Source of the DNA: an uncultured Dorea sp.
Lineage (GTDB): Bacteria; Bacillota; Clostridia; Lachnospirales; Lachnospiraceae
Assembly: GCA_948602995.1 (NCBI GenBank)
Contig: CAPEBR010000050.1
Coordinates: forward strand, 1-30,019
Direction of reading: 5' to 3'
DNA length: 30,019 nucleotides
The first letter of the stretch is position 1. Every line of letters starts with the position of its first letter. Below, one piece after another: positions 16,337-24,630 of this stretch. The position numbers and the translations under genes are program-made. The notes beneath the pieces are model-generated. The model saw only the letters and a program-made list of their open reading frames with translations. It was not told the DNA's origin and made no database searches.

Positions 16337-17110
16337 TTATTAGAAAAAATCATACGTCCTAACGGGGTGAAAATCTCCACCTGGAATGACAGGATTACTT
16401 ACGATGGAACATGGGAGAACAATCTGTTTAATTTTTTTACCAAAGTTACGCCTAAACTGACAGAGGATTTGAAAAAACCTTTTAAGCTTGAGGGGATACA
16501 GCGGATAGATGAAACTCCGGTACACAAAGCAGTGAGGGAAGCATTTGTAAACCTTATAATACATGCCGACTATTTGATGGATGCAGGTGTTTTGAAAGTG
16601 ATAAAAAAGTCAAATGGATTTGAATTTACGAATCCGGGTATCCTGAAACTTCCGCTGGAGGATATTTACCGGGGAGGAAATTCGAAATCAAGAAACCCAC
16701 ATATGCAGACTATGCTTAGAATGGTTGGATTTGGTGACAACGCAGGCTCTGGATTTCCCTCCATATTGGCAACTAGGGAAGAGGAGGGCTGGGTACAACC
16801 GGAACTGATAGAGGATACCACCCTTAATCAAATTACACTTTATCTAAAAATGATTCCAGAATATGGAGAACAATCAACAAAAAAGACAGCAGCAGAATCA
16901 GCAGAAATGCAAGAGCCATTGTTATCTGAAAGGCAGAAACAGATACTTGCGTGTATGGAGTTAGAAGTATTATATAGGACAGAAGAAATTGCTGAAAGAA
17001 TAGGATTAAAGGGACCAAGGACAAGGCAGCTGCTGAATGAACTGGTAGCAATGGGCAGATTAACCTGCACAGCAGCTACAAAAAACAGAAGGTATATAAG
17101 GATTGAATAA
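16337..17110 (+). pseudogene. 5'-truncated RecG-C/Schlafen-type transcriptional regulator
   Basis: This is the C-terminal part of an AlbA_2/HATPase_c_4 (RecG C-terminal-like) protein. Visible are WENNLFNFFTKVTPKL, TPVHKAVREAFVNLIIHADY, GGNSKSRNPHMQTM and GFGDNAGSGFPSIL, all typical of the ATPase-like core. A winged-helix end (about the last 60 residues, LSERQKQILACMELEVLY) follows. Family members usually begin with an N-terminal AlbA_2 (Schlafen) domain; that half is absent. The frame can be opened at an ATG at 16310, but that lies inside the preceding hairpin and has no ribosome site, so I treat it as a truncated gene. The break exactly at the end of the RnlB-like unit suggests a deletion or recombination junction. 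Confidence 0.7.
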
Positions 17111-17143
17111 AGATATATTTTTTTGGAAAATCAATGCTATTTG

Positions 17144-17173
17144 AAGGTGCTACTGTTAAAAGTAACACCTTTT
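17144..17173 (+). terminator. Intrinsic terminator after the truncated regulator
   Basis: AAGGTGCTACT (17144-17154) pairs with AGTAACACCTT (17161-17171) with one mismatch and a 6-base loop, followed by TT then G. A short T-run makes it moderate in strength. Confidence 0.5.
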
Positions 17174-17432
17174 GTGCGCTAATGTGTATAATATCCATAC
17201 AGGCATCCGGATATATAGAAAATAACACCACTAACATAAAAGGGAGCCACAGAGTGACTCCCCCAGTGCAGTCCTAAAACATGCACCTCTTTCGTTAATT
17301 ATAATATACAATACAAACTAGAAACATGCAAGACATTTTGCAGATCATTGAGCAAGGATACGGGGTTACTTTTCACGGGGTGGGAAAGAGCACGACAACT
17401 AGGGAGCTGTCGGGTAATAGATAGTCCAGAAC

Positions 17433-17470
17433 AGGGGACGGTGTGAGTTCTACAACTCACACCGTCCCCT
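17433..17470. repeat. GGGGACGG-family palindrome, copy 3
   Basis: AGGGGACGGTGTGAGTT (17433-17449) pairs perfectly over 17 bp with AACTCACACCGTCCCCT (17454-17470), with a 4-base loop. AAATTTTTT follows, so it could terminate plus-strand transcripts. It shares the GGGGACGG head with the other two copies but has a different inner sequence. Confidence 0.8.
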
Positions 17471-17505
17471 AAATTTTTTCCACTCACAAGTTAGATAAGA
17501 TTTCA

Positions 17506-17682
17506 TTGAAAGACCAAATAGTTTCTACAGGTAATGCAGTAAAAATAGTAAAGAGTATATTGGAAAATTTCCATGAATACTGTAGAGCTCTTTATAAGGA
17601 CCGAATACATGAAAGCTGCGGTAATGTTGTAGGCATGAACCAAAAACTTTGCTCTTGTGGAACTAAAATCAACACGTTTTAG
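17506..17682 (+). CDS. Possible 58-residue protein with C-terminal CxC (TTG start)
   Basis: This is a short open frame with protein-like composition: an amphipathic helix (IVKSILENFHEYCRALYKDR) followed by Cys-containing ends (SCGNVV, KLCSCGTK). The only plausible start is TTG at 17506 with a weak ribosome site, so it could equally be the 3' remnant of a lost gene. No family is recognised. It lies between a palindrome and the regulator of the downstream cluster. Confidence 0.3.
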   Translation: MKDQIVSTGNAVKIVKSILENFHEYCRALYKDRIHESCGNVVGMNQKLCSCGTKINTF

Positions 17683-17878
17683 CAGTCAACATACAATGAT
17701 TATGTAATCAATCAGAGAATATAAGGTGATATTATGTATGTCCGTTTCCTTTTCAACCCATTTTTTAAGTACAGAATCCGGGAAAGATGGTCTTGCAAAG
17801 CATGAACATAACCATAACTTGAGACAGCACGATGCCATACATAATAAATTATAGTTATACGCATAAAATGGAAGATAA

Positions 17879-17892
17879 TACCATATATGGTA
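17879..17892. promoter_or_regulatory. Putative operator O1 for the XRE regulator
   Basis: TACCATATATGGTA is a perfect 14-bp palindrome in the AT-rich region before the regulator gene. A second, degenerate site (TACCATATTTGG, 17929-17940) begins exactly 50 bp further on. A -10-like TAGAAT (17915-17920) lies between them. The arrangement fits autoregulation by the XRE protein. Confidence 0.5.
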
Positions 17893-17928
17893 ATAATTAA
17901 AGAAAATAAAAGTATAGAATGTTCCTAG

Positions 17929-17940
17929 TACCATATTTGG
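17929..17940. promoter_or_regulatory. Putative operator O2 (half-conserved)
   Basis: TACCATATTTGG repeats the left arm of O1 with a mismatch in the right arm. It overlaps the expected start region of the transcript and lies just before the GGGAGGGGG ribosome site of the regulator. Confidence 0.4.
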
Positions 17941-17953
17941 GAGGGGGAACAGA

Positions 17954-18196
17954 ATGAGACCGCAGGAAATCCTATCCAAGCGAATTGAAGATTTATGTAA
18001 TGAAAGAGGTATGTCCTATTATGCCTTATCATATAAGTCTGCTGTTCCGATTACTACGTTGCTACATATTGTTGATGGCTCTACAAAAAACCCAGGTATA
18101 TTTACAATTTGTAAAATATGCAGTGGGTTTGATATAACAGTACAGCAGTTTTTTGAAAGTGAAGATTTTATTGGAATAGAAAATGAAGCAGAATAA
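17954..18196 (+). CDS. XRE/Cro-CI family transcriptional regulator
   Basis: This 80-residue helix-turn-helix protein has the XRE layout: ILSKRIEDLCNERGMSYYALSYKSAVPITTLLHIVDGSTKNPGIFTICKI split across helices 1-5, and a short acidic tail. Residues about 20-45 form the HTH (helices 2 and 3). It is likely the repressor of the cluster that follows and of itself, using the palindromes at 17879 and 17929. GGGAGGGGG lies upstream of the ATG. The next gene begins 26 bases after its stop, so it is probably co-transcribed with the putative effector operon. Confidence 0.88.
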   Translation: MRPQEILSKRIEDLCNERGMSYYALSYKSAVPITTLLHIVDGSTKNPGIFTICKICSGFDITVQQFFESEDFIGIENEAE

Positions 18197-18222
18197 ATAC
18201 ATAGGTGATAATAGGAGATATG

Positions 18223-19578
18223 ATGAGGTTTACGCAAGATGAGATAGACGCTTTATTATTTTATCAAGGTAGCATAGAGAAAGTATCAGAGGATAAAAGA
18301 GTAATGTTGCAAAAGTTTTACTCTGTAGATAGTGCATATAATGTGCTAAATGTATTATTATTTCCTGGCATTGGAAATGAAATGGCACGGATTGCAGAAG
18401 GTAAGGAGTTAGATCAGGAATTAATAGCACAAATGAAAGAACTCATAAAAATCTATTGTAATATATACTCTGCAATGTGCAAATATACTTTTTTATATGA
18501 GAATGGGGAAAATTTCGTTTTGTATACAAAACGTGCAGACAGAGCTTATTCTGTAAAAGCGTATGAAAAAGGAGAAAGTTTTACGTTTTTGTCAACAACA
18601 TCTAAGGATCAGGTAGATAAGTATTTTTGCGAAAAAGAAGGACTTATACTATTAGAAGTAGAATCCACAGCTCAGATAGAACATATTGATTTAAATAAAA
18701 TATTGGGGAATAATAGCGATTATCAAGGGGAGAGAGAAATTCTTTTCGCTCCATTTTTACATGTAAATTTAGAAAAGACAGAGTTGGATAAGAGTGAGGA
18801 AAGCCTAAAAGATTGTAATGGCAATCCTCCCTTGGGAAAATATAAACTAATGATAATGGATTCCTTAATAGAGATGAAAAGTCGGCATCGTTTCGCTAAC
18901 GAAAAAAGTATTGAATCAGAGTTATACCTGGAAGTTACGGACAAAGAAGCACTAAATAATGTTATTAATGTATGGAGTGATTTAAAAGAAGGGAAAGGGC
19001 TTAATCCGGACAAAGAAAAGAAATACATTGAATGGAAAGAAAAGCTGAGGACATATTTGAAAAAAAGATATGAATATATAAAAGGTGCCGTACTGGAAAT
19101 GATTAATAATGAAACATTAAATAGATTGTTAGATGATATATCTGGTTATAAAAACTGGACAAATGAAAAAAGAGTGGAATATGATAAAAAATTAACGAGA
19201 TTCAATATTGCACTTTCAATAATGCAGCCTTTAGTTGCCGTAGCCATGGCGCTTAGTTTTATAGAAAATATAGAAGTAGCGGCTAAAGTAATTGGAATTT
19301 TACTTACAGGTGTCTGCATGACCATATACAAGCTTTGTGAGGCATTAGGATTAAAGGGAAAGGTTGAGCAAAGGACGATAACCTATTTGAGATTAGATGA
19401 GTTGGAAAGGGAAATTTGCTATGAATCATCAATAGATAAAGAAAAAGAAAAGAGATTTGTAGAACAGTTTAAAGCAATTATTATTAATGATAATCGAAAA
19501 TGTGAAAGCAATATACAAAATGAAATTAGAAATTTGAGAGATTTAGGTACAAGTAATCATTTGAAAGGAGGAATCTAA
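18223..19578 (+). CDS. Membrane-anchored ADP-ribosyltransferase-like protein
   Basis: This 451-residue protein shows, in the right order and spacing, the signature of R-S-E type ADP-ribosyltransferases: an arginine on a strand (VLYTKRADRAY, Arg104 or Arg107), an STS-like motif GESFTFLSTTSKDQ (124-126), and the ExE turn YQGEREILFAPF (Glu170, Glu172). These enzymes transfer ADP-ribose from NAD+ to protein, nucleic acid or small targets. A helical region follows, then two adjacent membrane helices (about 327-350 and 352-372) and a charged C-terminal helix. GGAG sits five bases before the ATG at 18223; upstream in-frame GTG and ATG starts have poorer spacing. The stop overlaps the next gene by one base. 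Activity is unproven. Confidence 0.6.
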   Translation: MRFTQDEIDALLFYQGSIEKVSEDKRVMLQKFYSVDSAYNVLNVLLFPGIGNEMARIAEGKELDQELIAQMKELIKIYCNIYSAMCKYTFLYENGENFVLYTKRADRAYSVKAYEKGESFTFLSTTSKDQVDKYFCEKEGLILLEVESTAQIEHIDLNKILGNNSDYQGEREILFAPFLHVNLEKTELDKSEESLKDCNGNPPLGKYKLMIMDSLIEMKSRHRFANEKSIESELYLEVTDKEALNNVINVWSDLKEGKGLNPDKEKKYIEWKEKLRTYLKKRYEYIKGAVLEMINNETLNRLLDDISGYKNWTNEKRVEYDKKLTRFNIALSIMQPLVAVAMALSFIENIEVAAKVIGILLTGVCMTIYKLCEALGLKGKVEQRTITYLRLDELEREICYESSIDKEKEKRFVEQFKAIIINDNRKCESNIQNEIRNLRDLGTSNHLKGGI

Positions 19579-21647
19579 TGGTGGACAAATATTTGAAAAT
19601 GCCATTAACTATTGAGGATCAATTCCACCGTTATGTTGAGGATCCACGCCATACAGAGAGACATGAAGTATTGTGGCATGCGTGGAAGCAGAATAAAAGG
19701 TGGCTTGTACAACTTTTGGAAGGCACCAGAGACGCTGCTCCGACGTTTAGTAGGCATGATGAAACACATGCACAGACTGTTTTGCATAATATAGAATTAA
19801 TTCTTGGGGAGGATCGAATAAAAACGCTGTCGGCTTCTGACTGTTTTATCTTGCTTCATACGGTATATATCCATGATATCGGGATGATTATGGTTTCTTC
19901 AGAACAAAAGAGTTTGATTCAAAGCGAAAAGTTTGAGGAAATGCTAGATGAAATAGAAAATGGAGGAGATGAAGAGCTTAAACGAGATGTAGCAACGTTG
20001 AAGCAGCGGGAATATTATTGTCATAATGAAGACCCAGGTGTCAACAGAAAAAGACTTTATCTGGATAAACTGGAAGTACATAATGCTGTAGTCAGATTAT
20101 TAACAAGTTATCGTAGAAAAGAGCATGCTGTAGCATCAAGCAATATCTTAATGGAATGGACAAAAAGGGGAGACAGATTAGGGAGCGGATTTTCGTTGGC
20201 GGGAATTCCACAACGGATATTTCTTACAATTGCGGATTGCGCTAAATTACATACAGAAGATGGGATTGGCGGAATTATGGAATTGCCGCAAGAAGACGAT
20301 GGTTATGTGGTAGATTACATGCATCCGAGATTTGTAAGTGTCTTATTGCAAATAGGTGATTTGTTAGATATTGATAATGACAGATTCCATCCTTTAGTTA
20401 TTGCCAATATGGAGGTGGCTCCGGAAAGCTCAAAGATGCATTATCAAAAGCATCTTGCGATCCGTCGATTATATATATGTCCGGATATCATAGAAATTGC
20501 AGCAGAGTGTGATTCGCAGAGGGCATTGCGGTTAATCCGTCAGGAAGGCGATATGCTTCAGGATATTCTGCGTCAGGCAGGATATGTATGGTCCAGTATC
20601 TGTCCGCGGGATTTTCCGGGATCACTTCCGAACGTGAAGAGATTTGACCTCAGATTAAAGGGAAAAACGATTCCACAGGAACTGGTAACAACCAAATTTG
20701 AGATATCGCAGAAACGGGCATTTGAGATTTTAGAAGGGGCTAATTTATATGCGAATAAATTTGTGTTTCTGCGGGAGTTTCTTCAAAATGCTATTGATGC
20801 TACAAAAATTCAATATTGGAAAGAGTGTATTGGAAATGCAGAGTTTTACAATAGAGCTAGGATAGCACACTTTAATTCGCCGTATGATTTGGAGAAATAC
20901 GTTTCTACACGTTCTTTCCCCATAGAAATAGAGATGGAAATATGTAAGAGAGATAAAAACATGAAAGTTACTGCAGTTGCAGATAAAGATGTAGAGGCAT
21001 TAGATAAAAACTGTAGGAAAGAGTATGTGTATGGAGTTAATGTGAAAATTAAGGATTTTGGAATAGGAATAGATGAGGCTACAATTCGGAGTATAGCAGA
21101 CGTCGGAAGGAGTACAACAAGAAAGTCTAAGATCATATCTGATATGCCAAAGTGGCTGCGGCCAACAGCGGAGTTCGGAGTGGGTCTTCAGAGTGCTTTT
21201 CTCGTAACAGATACTTTTAAATGCTATACTCATACCAGAACGGAAGAGAGATATTGGATTACGTTTGGCTCCGGAGCCTTGACAGCCTATTCAGGATATA
21301 TAAATGTAGAGCCGGCAAATGACTTTGAAAATAAAAAGGAAGAAGATACTTACGGTACGTGCTTCGAGGTGTTTGTGCCGGAAGGAAGGAAAATGCTCCA
21401 TGAGGAATGTCAGGAAAGCTGGAATGGAGAGGATGTATTTTCAGATAAATATGAGGAGAGGCGCCCATTGAGACATGCGGTGGAAATGATGTCACAGATG
21501 GCATTATATTTGGATTCGTTGTTGGGGGAAACTTTATTTCCTGTACATTTGACTTTGAAAAGTTTACCAGAAGTGCAGATGCCTGTAAACACAAATAATC
21601 AAAACAAAATCCGGTCAATGAGATTGTCAAAAATCCAGAGAGGATAA
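19578..21647 (+). CDS. HD-like / Hsp90-type GHKL ATPase fusion
   Basis: This is a 689-residue two-domain protein. Residues about 55-270 carry an HD-phosphohydrolase-like layout: His60/His64 in SRHDETHAQTV, His99-Asp100 in YIHDIGM, and a later QIGDLLDIDND (Asp261). Residues about 370-600 form a GHKL ATP-binding fold: N-box FLREFLQNAIDATK (Glu400, Asn404, Asp407), G1 box KDFGIGID (Asp493, Gly495, Gly497) and G2 box EFGVGLQSAF (534-539), as in Hsp90/HtpG. It starts behind GAAAGGAGG in a TAATG overlap. It may act as a sensor or chaperone for the ART-like protein. The next gene is in the same reading frame beyond one TAA, so the native protein may once have been longer. Confidence 0.8.
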   Translation: MVDKYLKMPLTIEDQFHRYVEDPRHTERHEVLWHAWKQNKRWLVQLLEGTRDAAPTFSRHDETHAQTVLHNIELILGEDRIKTLSASDCFILLHTVYIHDIGMIMVSSEQKSLIQSEKFEEMLDEIENGGDEELKRDVATLKQREYYCHNEDPGVNRKRLYLDKLEVHNAVVRLLTSYRRKEHAVASSNILMEWTKRGDRLGSGFSLAGIPQRIFLTIADCAKLHTEDGIGGIMELPQEDDGYVVDYMHPRFVSVLLQIGDLLDIDNDRFHPLVIANMEVAPESSKMHYQKHLAIRRLYICPDIIEIAAECDSQRALRLIRQEGDMLQDILRQAGYVWSSICPRDFPGSLPNVKRFDLRLKGKTIPQELVTTKFEISQKRAFEILEGANLYANKFVFLREFLQNAIDATKIQYWKECIGNAEFYNRARIAHFNSPYDLEKYVSTRSFPIEIEMEICKRDKNMKVTAVADKDVEALDKNCRKEYVYGVNVKIKDFGIGIDEATIRSIADVGRSTTRKSKIISDMPKWLRPTAEFGVGLQSAFLVTDTFKCYTHTRTEERYWITFGSGALTAYSGYINVEPANDFENKKEEDTYGTCFEVFVPEGRKMLHEECQESWNGEDVFSDKYEERRPLRHAVEMMSQMALYLDSLLGETLFPVHLTLKSLPEVQMPVNTNNQNKIRSMRLSKIQRG

Positions 21648-21653
21648 AATTCA

Positions 21654-23837
21654 ATGAGAGAAAAAGAAGAAAAAAGACCTTGGCGAACAGAAAAAAGATC
21701 CTGGATATTATATTTAGATGAATTAAAAAGATTTGATAACATTCTTTCAGATAATGTGGAGGGAAACATTTATATATTCGACTGTGAAACAGCGCGGCTT
21801 TCAATTTGGTCTGAAAAGTGGCAGGCTTTTGCGGACGTTGGTGTCAGCCGCTTTTTAAAGCAGGAGAGGGAGAGTAAAAGAGGGCATGAAGTTGAAAACT
21901 CTCAGGCAACAAAGATATTTTATAAAGGTATTGAGCTGCAAAAAAGATATAAGGAAATAGATACGGAGTTAATAGAGTTTATTGATATTAAAGAGAATCT
22001 GGGTACAGACTTATTAAATCTGAGCCGCGGCAGTCTTACACGTGAAGGGGAACGTTATCTGGAAGAGGAAGTATATCCCGGGCTTCTGGAGGGTATACAT
22101 AAAGTGTTACTCCATTTGGAACAAAACTCGCAAGGCTGCTTTGTTGAAAAAGTTAAAAAGATTTTTGCTAAAAAATGTGATAATTTAATAAATGATATTC
22201 AATCAAGAGAGTGTTATACGGCGAAAAGTGATTTTATAGCTTTTGTGGTTTCGATTTCTATATTGGCCTATTTTGCCTGCAGAGATGAATGGAAGCTAAT
22301 GGAGTTGCTGGAAAACAAGTTTCAGGAGAGCGGGAAAAAATGGTTAGAGCTGATAGATTACATTAATGAAAAGTTAAATGAAAAAAGGATGGAAAAAGTA
22401 CGCGTTGAGTTGGCGAAAATGACAAATTTTTTTAATTTAACAGTGTATAATGAGTCAAACCTGGAACGGCAGACGCGTGGCACGAGGGCAGCAGATGGGA
22501 GAAAAAACGGCTGCTTTTCCGAGATTTTTGCCAGTAATAAACATTGGGCCATTAGACAGGTGAGGCGGGACAGATACAGTGGATGGAAGATGCAGTTAGT
22601 TCAATTAGATGAAGAAAGTAACCGTCTTTATGATAAATTGATTATGTTTCCTAAAAGTAGTATTCAGGATGAAGAGCTGGAAAGATGGGCCGATAAACTA
22701 TGTGATATCGGAACTGTGGATAACATACAGATTGATAGTAGCCAGCAGTTTATAATGAAATGGTTACAGAAAAACATTCCTACTGTTGGTATGTTTTGCT
22801 CCAATCACGGGAATCTCCGTGTGAGCATCTTTGCCCCCAGAATTTATCCGAGTATTTATATGAACAGAGCATTCAAATCTCTCATTGTGGAAAGGATGTT
22901 TCAGTATGCGGAAGAAGGGATTGAAAGATTTTCCACAATTGCCTGGCAAGGGAGGGAAACCTTAAGCTTTAATCGGCTTCCCTTTAGCCTTTATTTTGTT
23001 AAAAGGGGATATCTGTCGCAAAATTCTTATAAGAAATGTATTGTTCCGATACATGGGAAAAAGTTTACACAATGGAGTGGATCAATTAAAAGAGATTTAA
23101 TGGACTTAGAGTTTAAGCTTCGGGAGTTGTTAAGTGCATTAGATATTAACCAGTATCTTTATCGTGTAAAATCAGATGAATTAACATGTAAATATAATTC
23201 TGAAATAGTAAAGTACTTAAACTTTGAAGAAACTGATATAGTTATGGAAATTGTGGATGAGTTTCATGAAATTATTTTGGAAAAATTAAAGGAAAAGAAT
23301 TTTGCCTGTGATGTTTCGTTAAGTGAGTTATTAAAAAGTGACGATAAACGATTTAAAGAGTGGAACGGTATTTATGAGACGGCAGTAATGTTATATCGGG
23401 AAGAAAAGGATGGGGATAGCGGTGATGAGCTGCTTCGAAAAATTATAGAAAATACCGAATTTGATTCATTGTGTTCTGCATGGTTTTGTGTATTTGTAAG
23501 TGGTTTGCCGGAACTTGAAAAGGAGTTTGAGGGTTATAAAGAAAAAATCTTTTTTCTATATGAAGATAATATTATAAAAGAAGCAGAGATAAAAAAAGAA
23601 CAGAAAATGGTTTCATATATAAGAGAAAAAGGACTTTATCCAGGCGAAGGGACAACTATTAGAAAAAATTTGCAAGCTTACAAAAAAGAATTAGTTGATC
23701 TGTTATTTGAAGTAGAAATGAATCCTATTCGCAGTGCGTTCAAAGAGTTTAACCGCGGATTATCAGGGTATTATCAAAAATTTGTGTATGAGTATGAGAA
23801 GCATAGGAGAAAAGATGTAGATGAACCAAGTAGATGA
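21654..23837 (+). CDS. Large protein of unknown family, in frame behind the ATPase gene
   Basis: This 727-residue protein is largely helical, charged and soluble, with one hydrophobic helix near residue 182-200 (FIAFVVSISILAYFAC). I recognise no domain. It begins six bases after the ATPase stop and in the same frame (TAA, AAT, TCA, ATG), so the two could be the halves of a single ~1419-codon gene split by a nonsense codon, or a true pair. AGAGAGGA nine bases before the ATG is a fair ribosome site and supports separate translation. The last 17 bases overlap the next gene. Context makes it a probable core component of the cluster. Confidence 0.8.
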   Translation: MREKEEKRPWRTEKRSWILYLDELKRFDNILSDNVEGNIYIFDCETARLSIWSEKWQAFADVGVSRFLKQERESKRGHEVENSQATKIFYKGIELQKRYKEIDTELIEFIDIKENLGTDLLNLSRGSLTREGERYLEEEVYPGLLEGIHKVLLHLEQNSQGCFVEKVKKIFAKKCDNLINDIQSRECYTAKSDFIAFVVSISILAYFACRDEWKLMELLENKFQESGKKWLELIDYINEKLNEKRMEKVRVELAKMTNFFNLTVYNESNLERQTRGTRAADGRKNGCFSEIFASNKHWAIRQVRRDRYSGWKMQLVQLDEESNRLYDKLIMFPKSSIQDEELERWADKLCDIGTVDNIQIDSSQQFIMKWLQKNIPTVGMFCSNHGNLRVSIFAPRIYPSIYMNRAFKSLIVERMFQYAEEGIERFSTIAWQGRETLSFNRLPFSLYFVKRGYLSQNSYKKCIVPIHGKKFTQWSGSIKRDLMDLEFKLRELLSALDINQYLYRVKSDELTCKYNSEIVKYLNFEETDIVMEIVDEFHEIILEKLKEKNFACDVSLSELLKSDDKRFKEWNGIYETAVMLYREEKDGDSGDELLRKIIENTEFDSLCSAWFCVFVSGLPELEKEFEGYKEKIFFLYEDNIIKEAEIKKEQKMVSYIREKGLYPGEGTTIRKNLQAYKKELVDLLFEVEMNPIRSAFKEFNRGLSGYYQKFVYEYEKHRRKDVDEPSR

Positions 23838-24630
23838 AATGAAAGATAATAGTAAAAATGATGGAAAAGGATTAGTGCAGCTTGTGGGTGACGAGTTAAG
23901 AAAAATAGCAGATAATACCGGGATAGAATTAGATTATTTTGGTATATGTGCCTATGCATTGGAGTTTTTGGAACAATTTGCAGAGGAAGGATATGATTTT
24001 CCGATAGATATTGAGGCAATCGTGAAGAAAATGGGAATAGAGATCGTATATCAATCTTTGGATTATAAGAGAGAGATACAAAATATTCGTGCACATAGAA
24101 TAGTTGGGAAGGTTTTCAAAAGGAAGAACCGTTTTACCGGTGAAGACGCCAATAAGATTTTAATAGATGATGAATTCAAAAAAGATGAACAAAGGTATGC
24201 ATTGGCTCACGGTTTAGCACATTTTTTGCTTCATGTTGAAGATAAAGTGTATAGCGGCGAATACCGGGTTATGCCTATGCTTTTTAAGAAAAAAGAAGAA
24301 ATGATCGCAGATATATTTGCAGTATTTTTATTGATCCCGCTGCCTGTCTTTTTGAAAGAATTTGATCTGTATGTAGGAGAAGAATCGGTGCCTGTAAGGA
24401 CTTCTGAATGGTTGAAATATTTAAGCAATGTTGCGGAGGTTCCATATGAAGATGTCGCAATTGGTTATCAGAATTTAAGATATGTTCTTTCCTATATTTA
24501 TAATTATATGGAAGGAAATGAATCCCCTGGTGATAGAGACCCTAAAATCCAAGCGGTTTTTAACAAACAGATTGAAAAAGTAATTAGTATATTGAGGAAA
24601 GATGGGATAATAAAGAAACTCTTTTGCTAG
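23821..24630 (+). CDS. ImmA/IrrE-like protein with altered active site (HGLAH)
   Basis: This is a 269-residue protein with the ImmA/IrrE fold signature. ImmA-type metallopeptidases cut XRE-type repressors when a signal arrives. Here the zinc motif reads RYALAHGLAHFLLH: His130 and His134 are kept, but the catalytic Glu is Gly131. The third ligand is present in EEMIADIFAVFLLIP (Glu160). It may thus bind metal and a partner without cutting, or act by another route. The ATG at 23821 has AGGAG about ten bases upstream and overlaps the previous gene by 17 bases. Its obvious candidate partner is the XRE regulator at the start of the cluster. Confidence 0.85.
   Translation: MNQVDEMKDNSKNDGKGLVQLVGDELRKIADNTGIELDYFGICAYALEFLEQFAEEGYDFPIDIEAIVKKMGIEIVYQSLDYKREIQNIRAHRIVGKVFKRKNRFTGEDANKILIDDEFKKDEQRYALAHGLAHFLLHVEDKVYSGEYRVMPMLFKKKEEMIADIFAVFLLIPLPVFLKEFDLYVGEESVPVRTSEWLKYLSNVAEVPYEDVAIGYQNLRYVLSYIYNYMEGNESPGDRDPKIQAVFNKQIEKVISILRKDGIIKKLFC

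Larger units (their letters stand above)
17111..17953. other. Mostly non-coding spacer with hairpins
   Basis: The spacer holds a terminator-like hairpin (17144-17173), a second hairpin GGGAGCCAC/GTGACTCCC (17242-17262) whose minus-strand reading ends in a T-run, an imperfect hairpin around 17388-17413, GGGGACGG palindrome copy 3, a possible 58-residue gene (17506-17682) and the putative operator region (17879-17940). From about 17690 to 17870 I see nothing convincing on either strand. Confidence 0.6.

Noticed and set aside
17686..17979. Minus-strand 97-codon frame before the XRE gene
   Set aside because: It is composed of Cys/Phe/Tyr-rich sequence antisense to an AT-rich control region, with no ribosome site.
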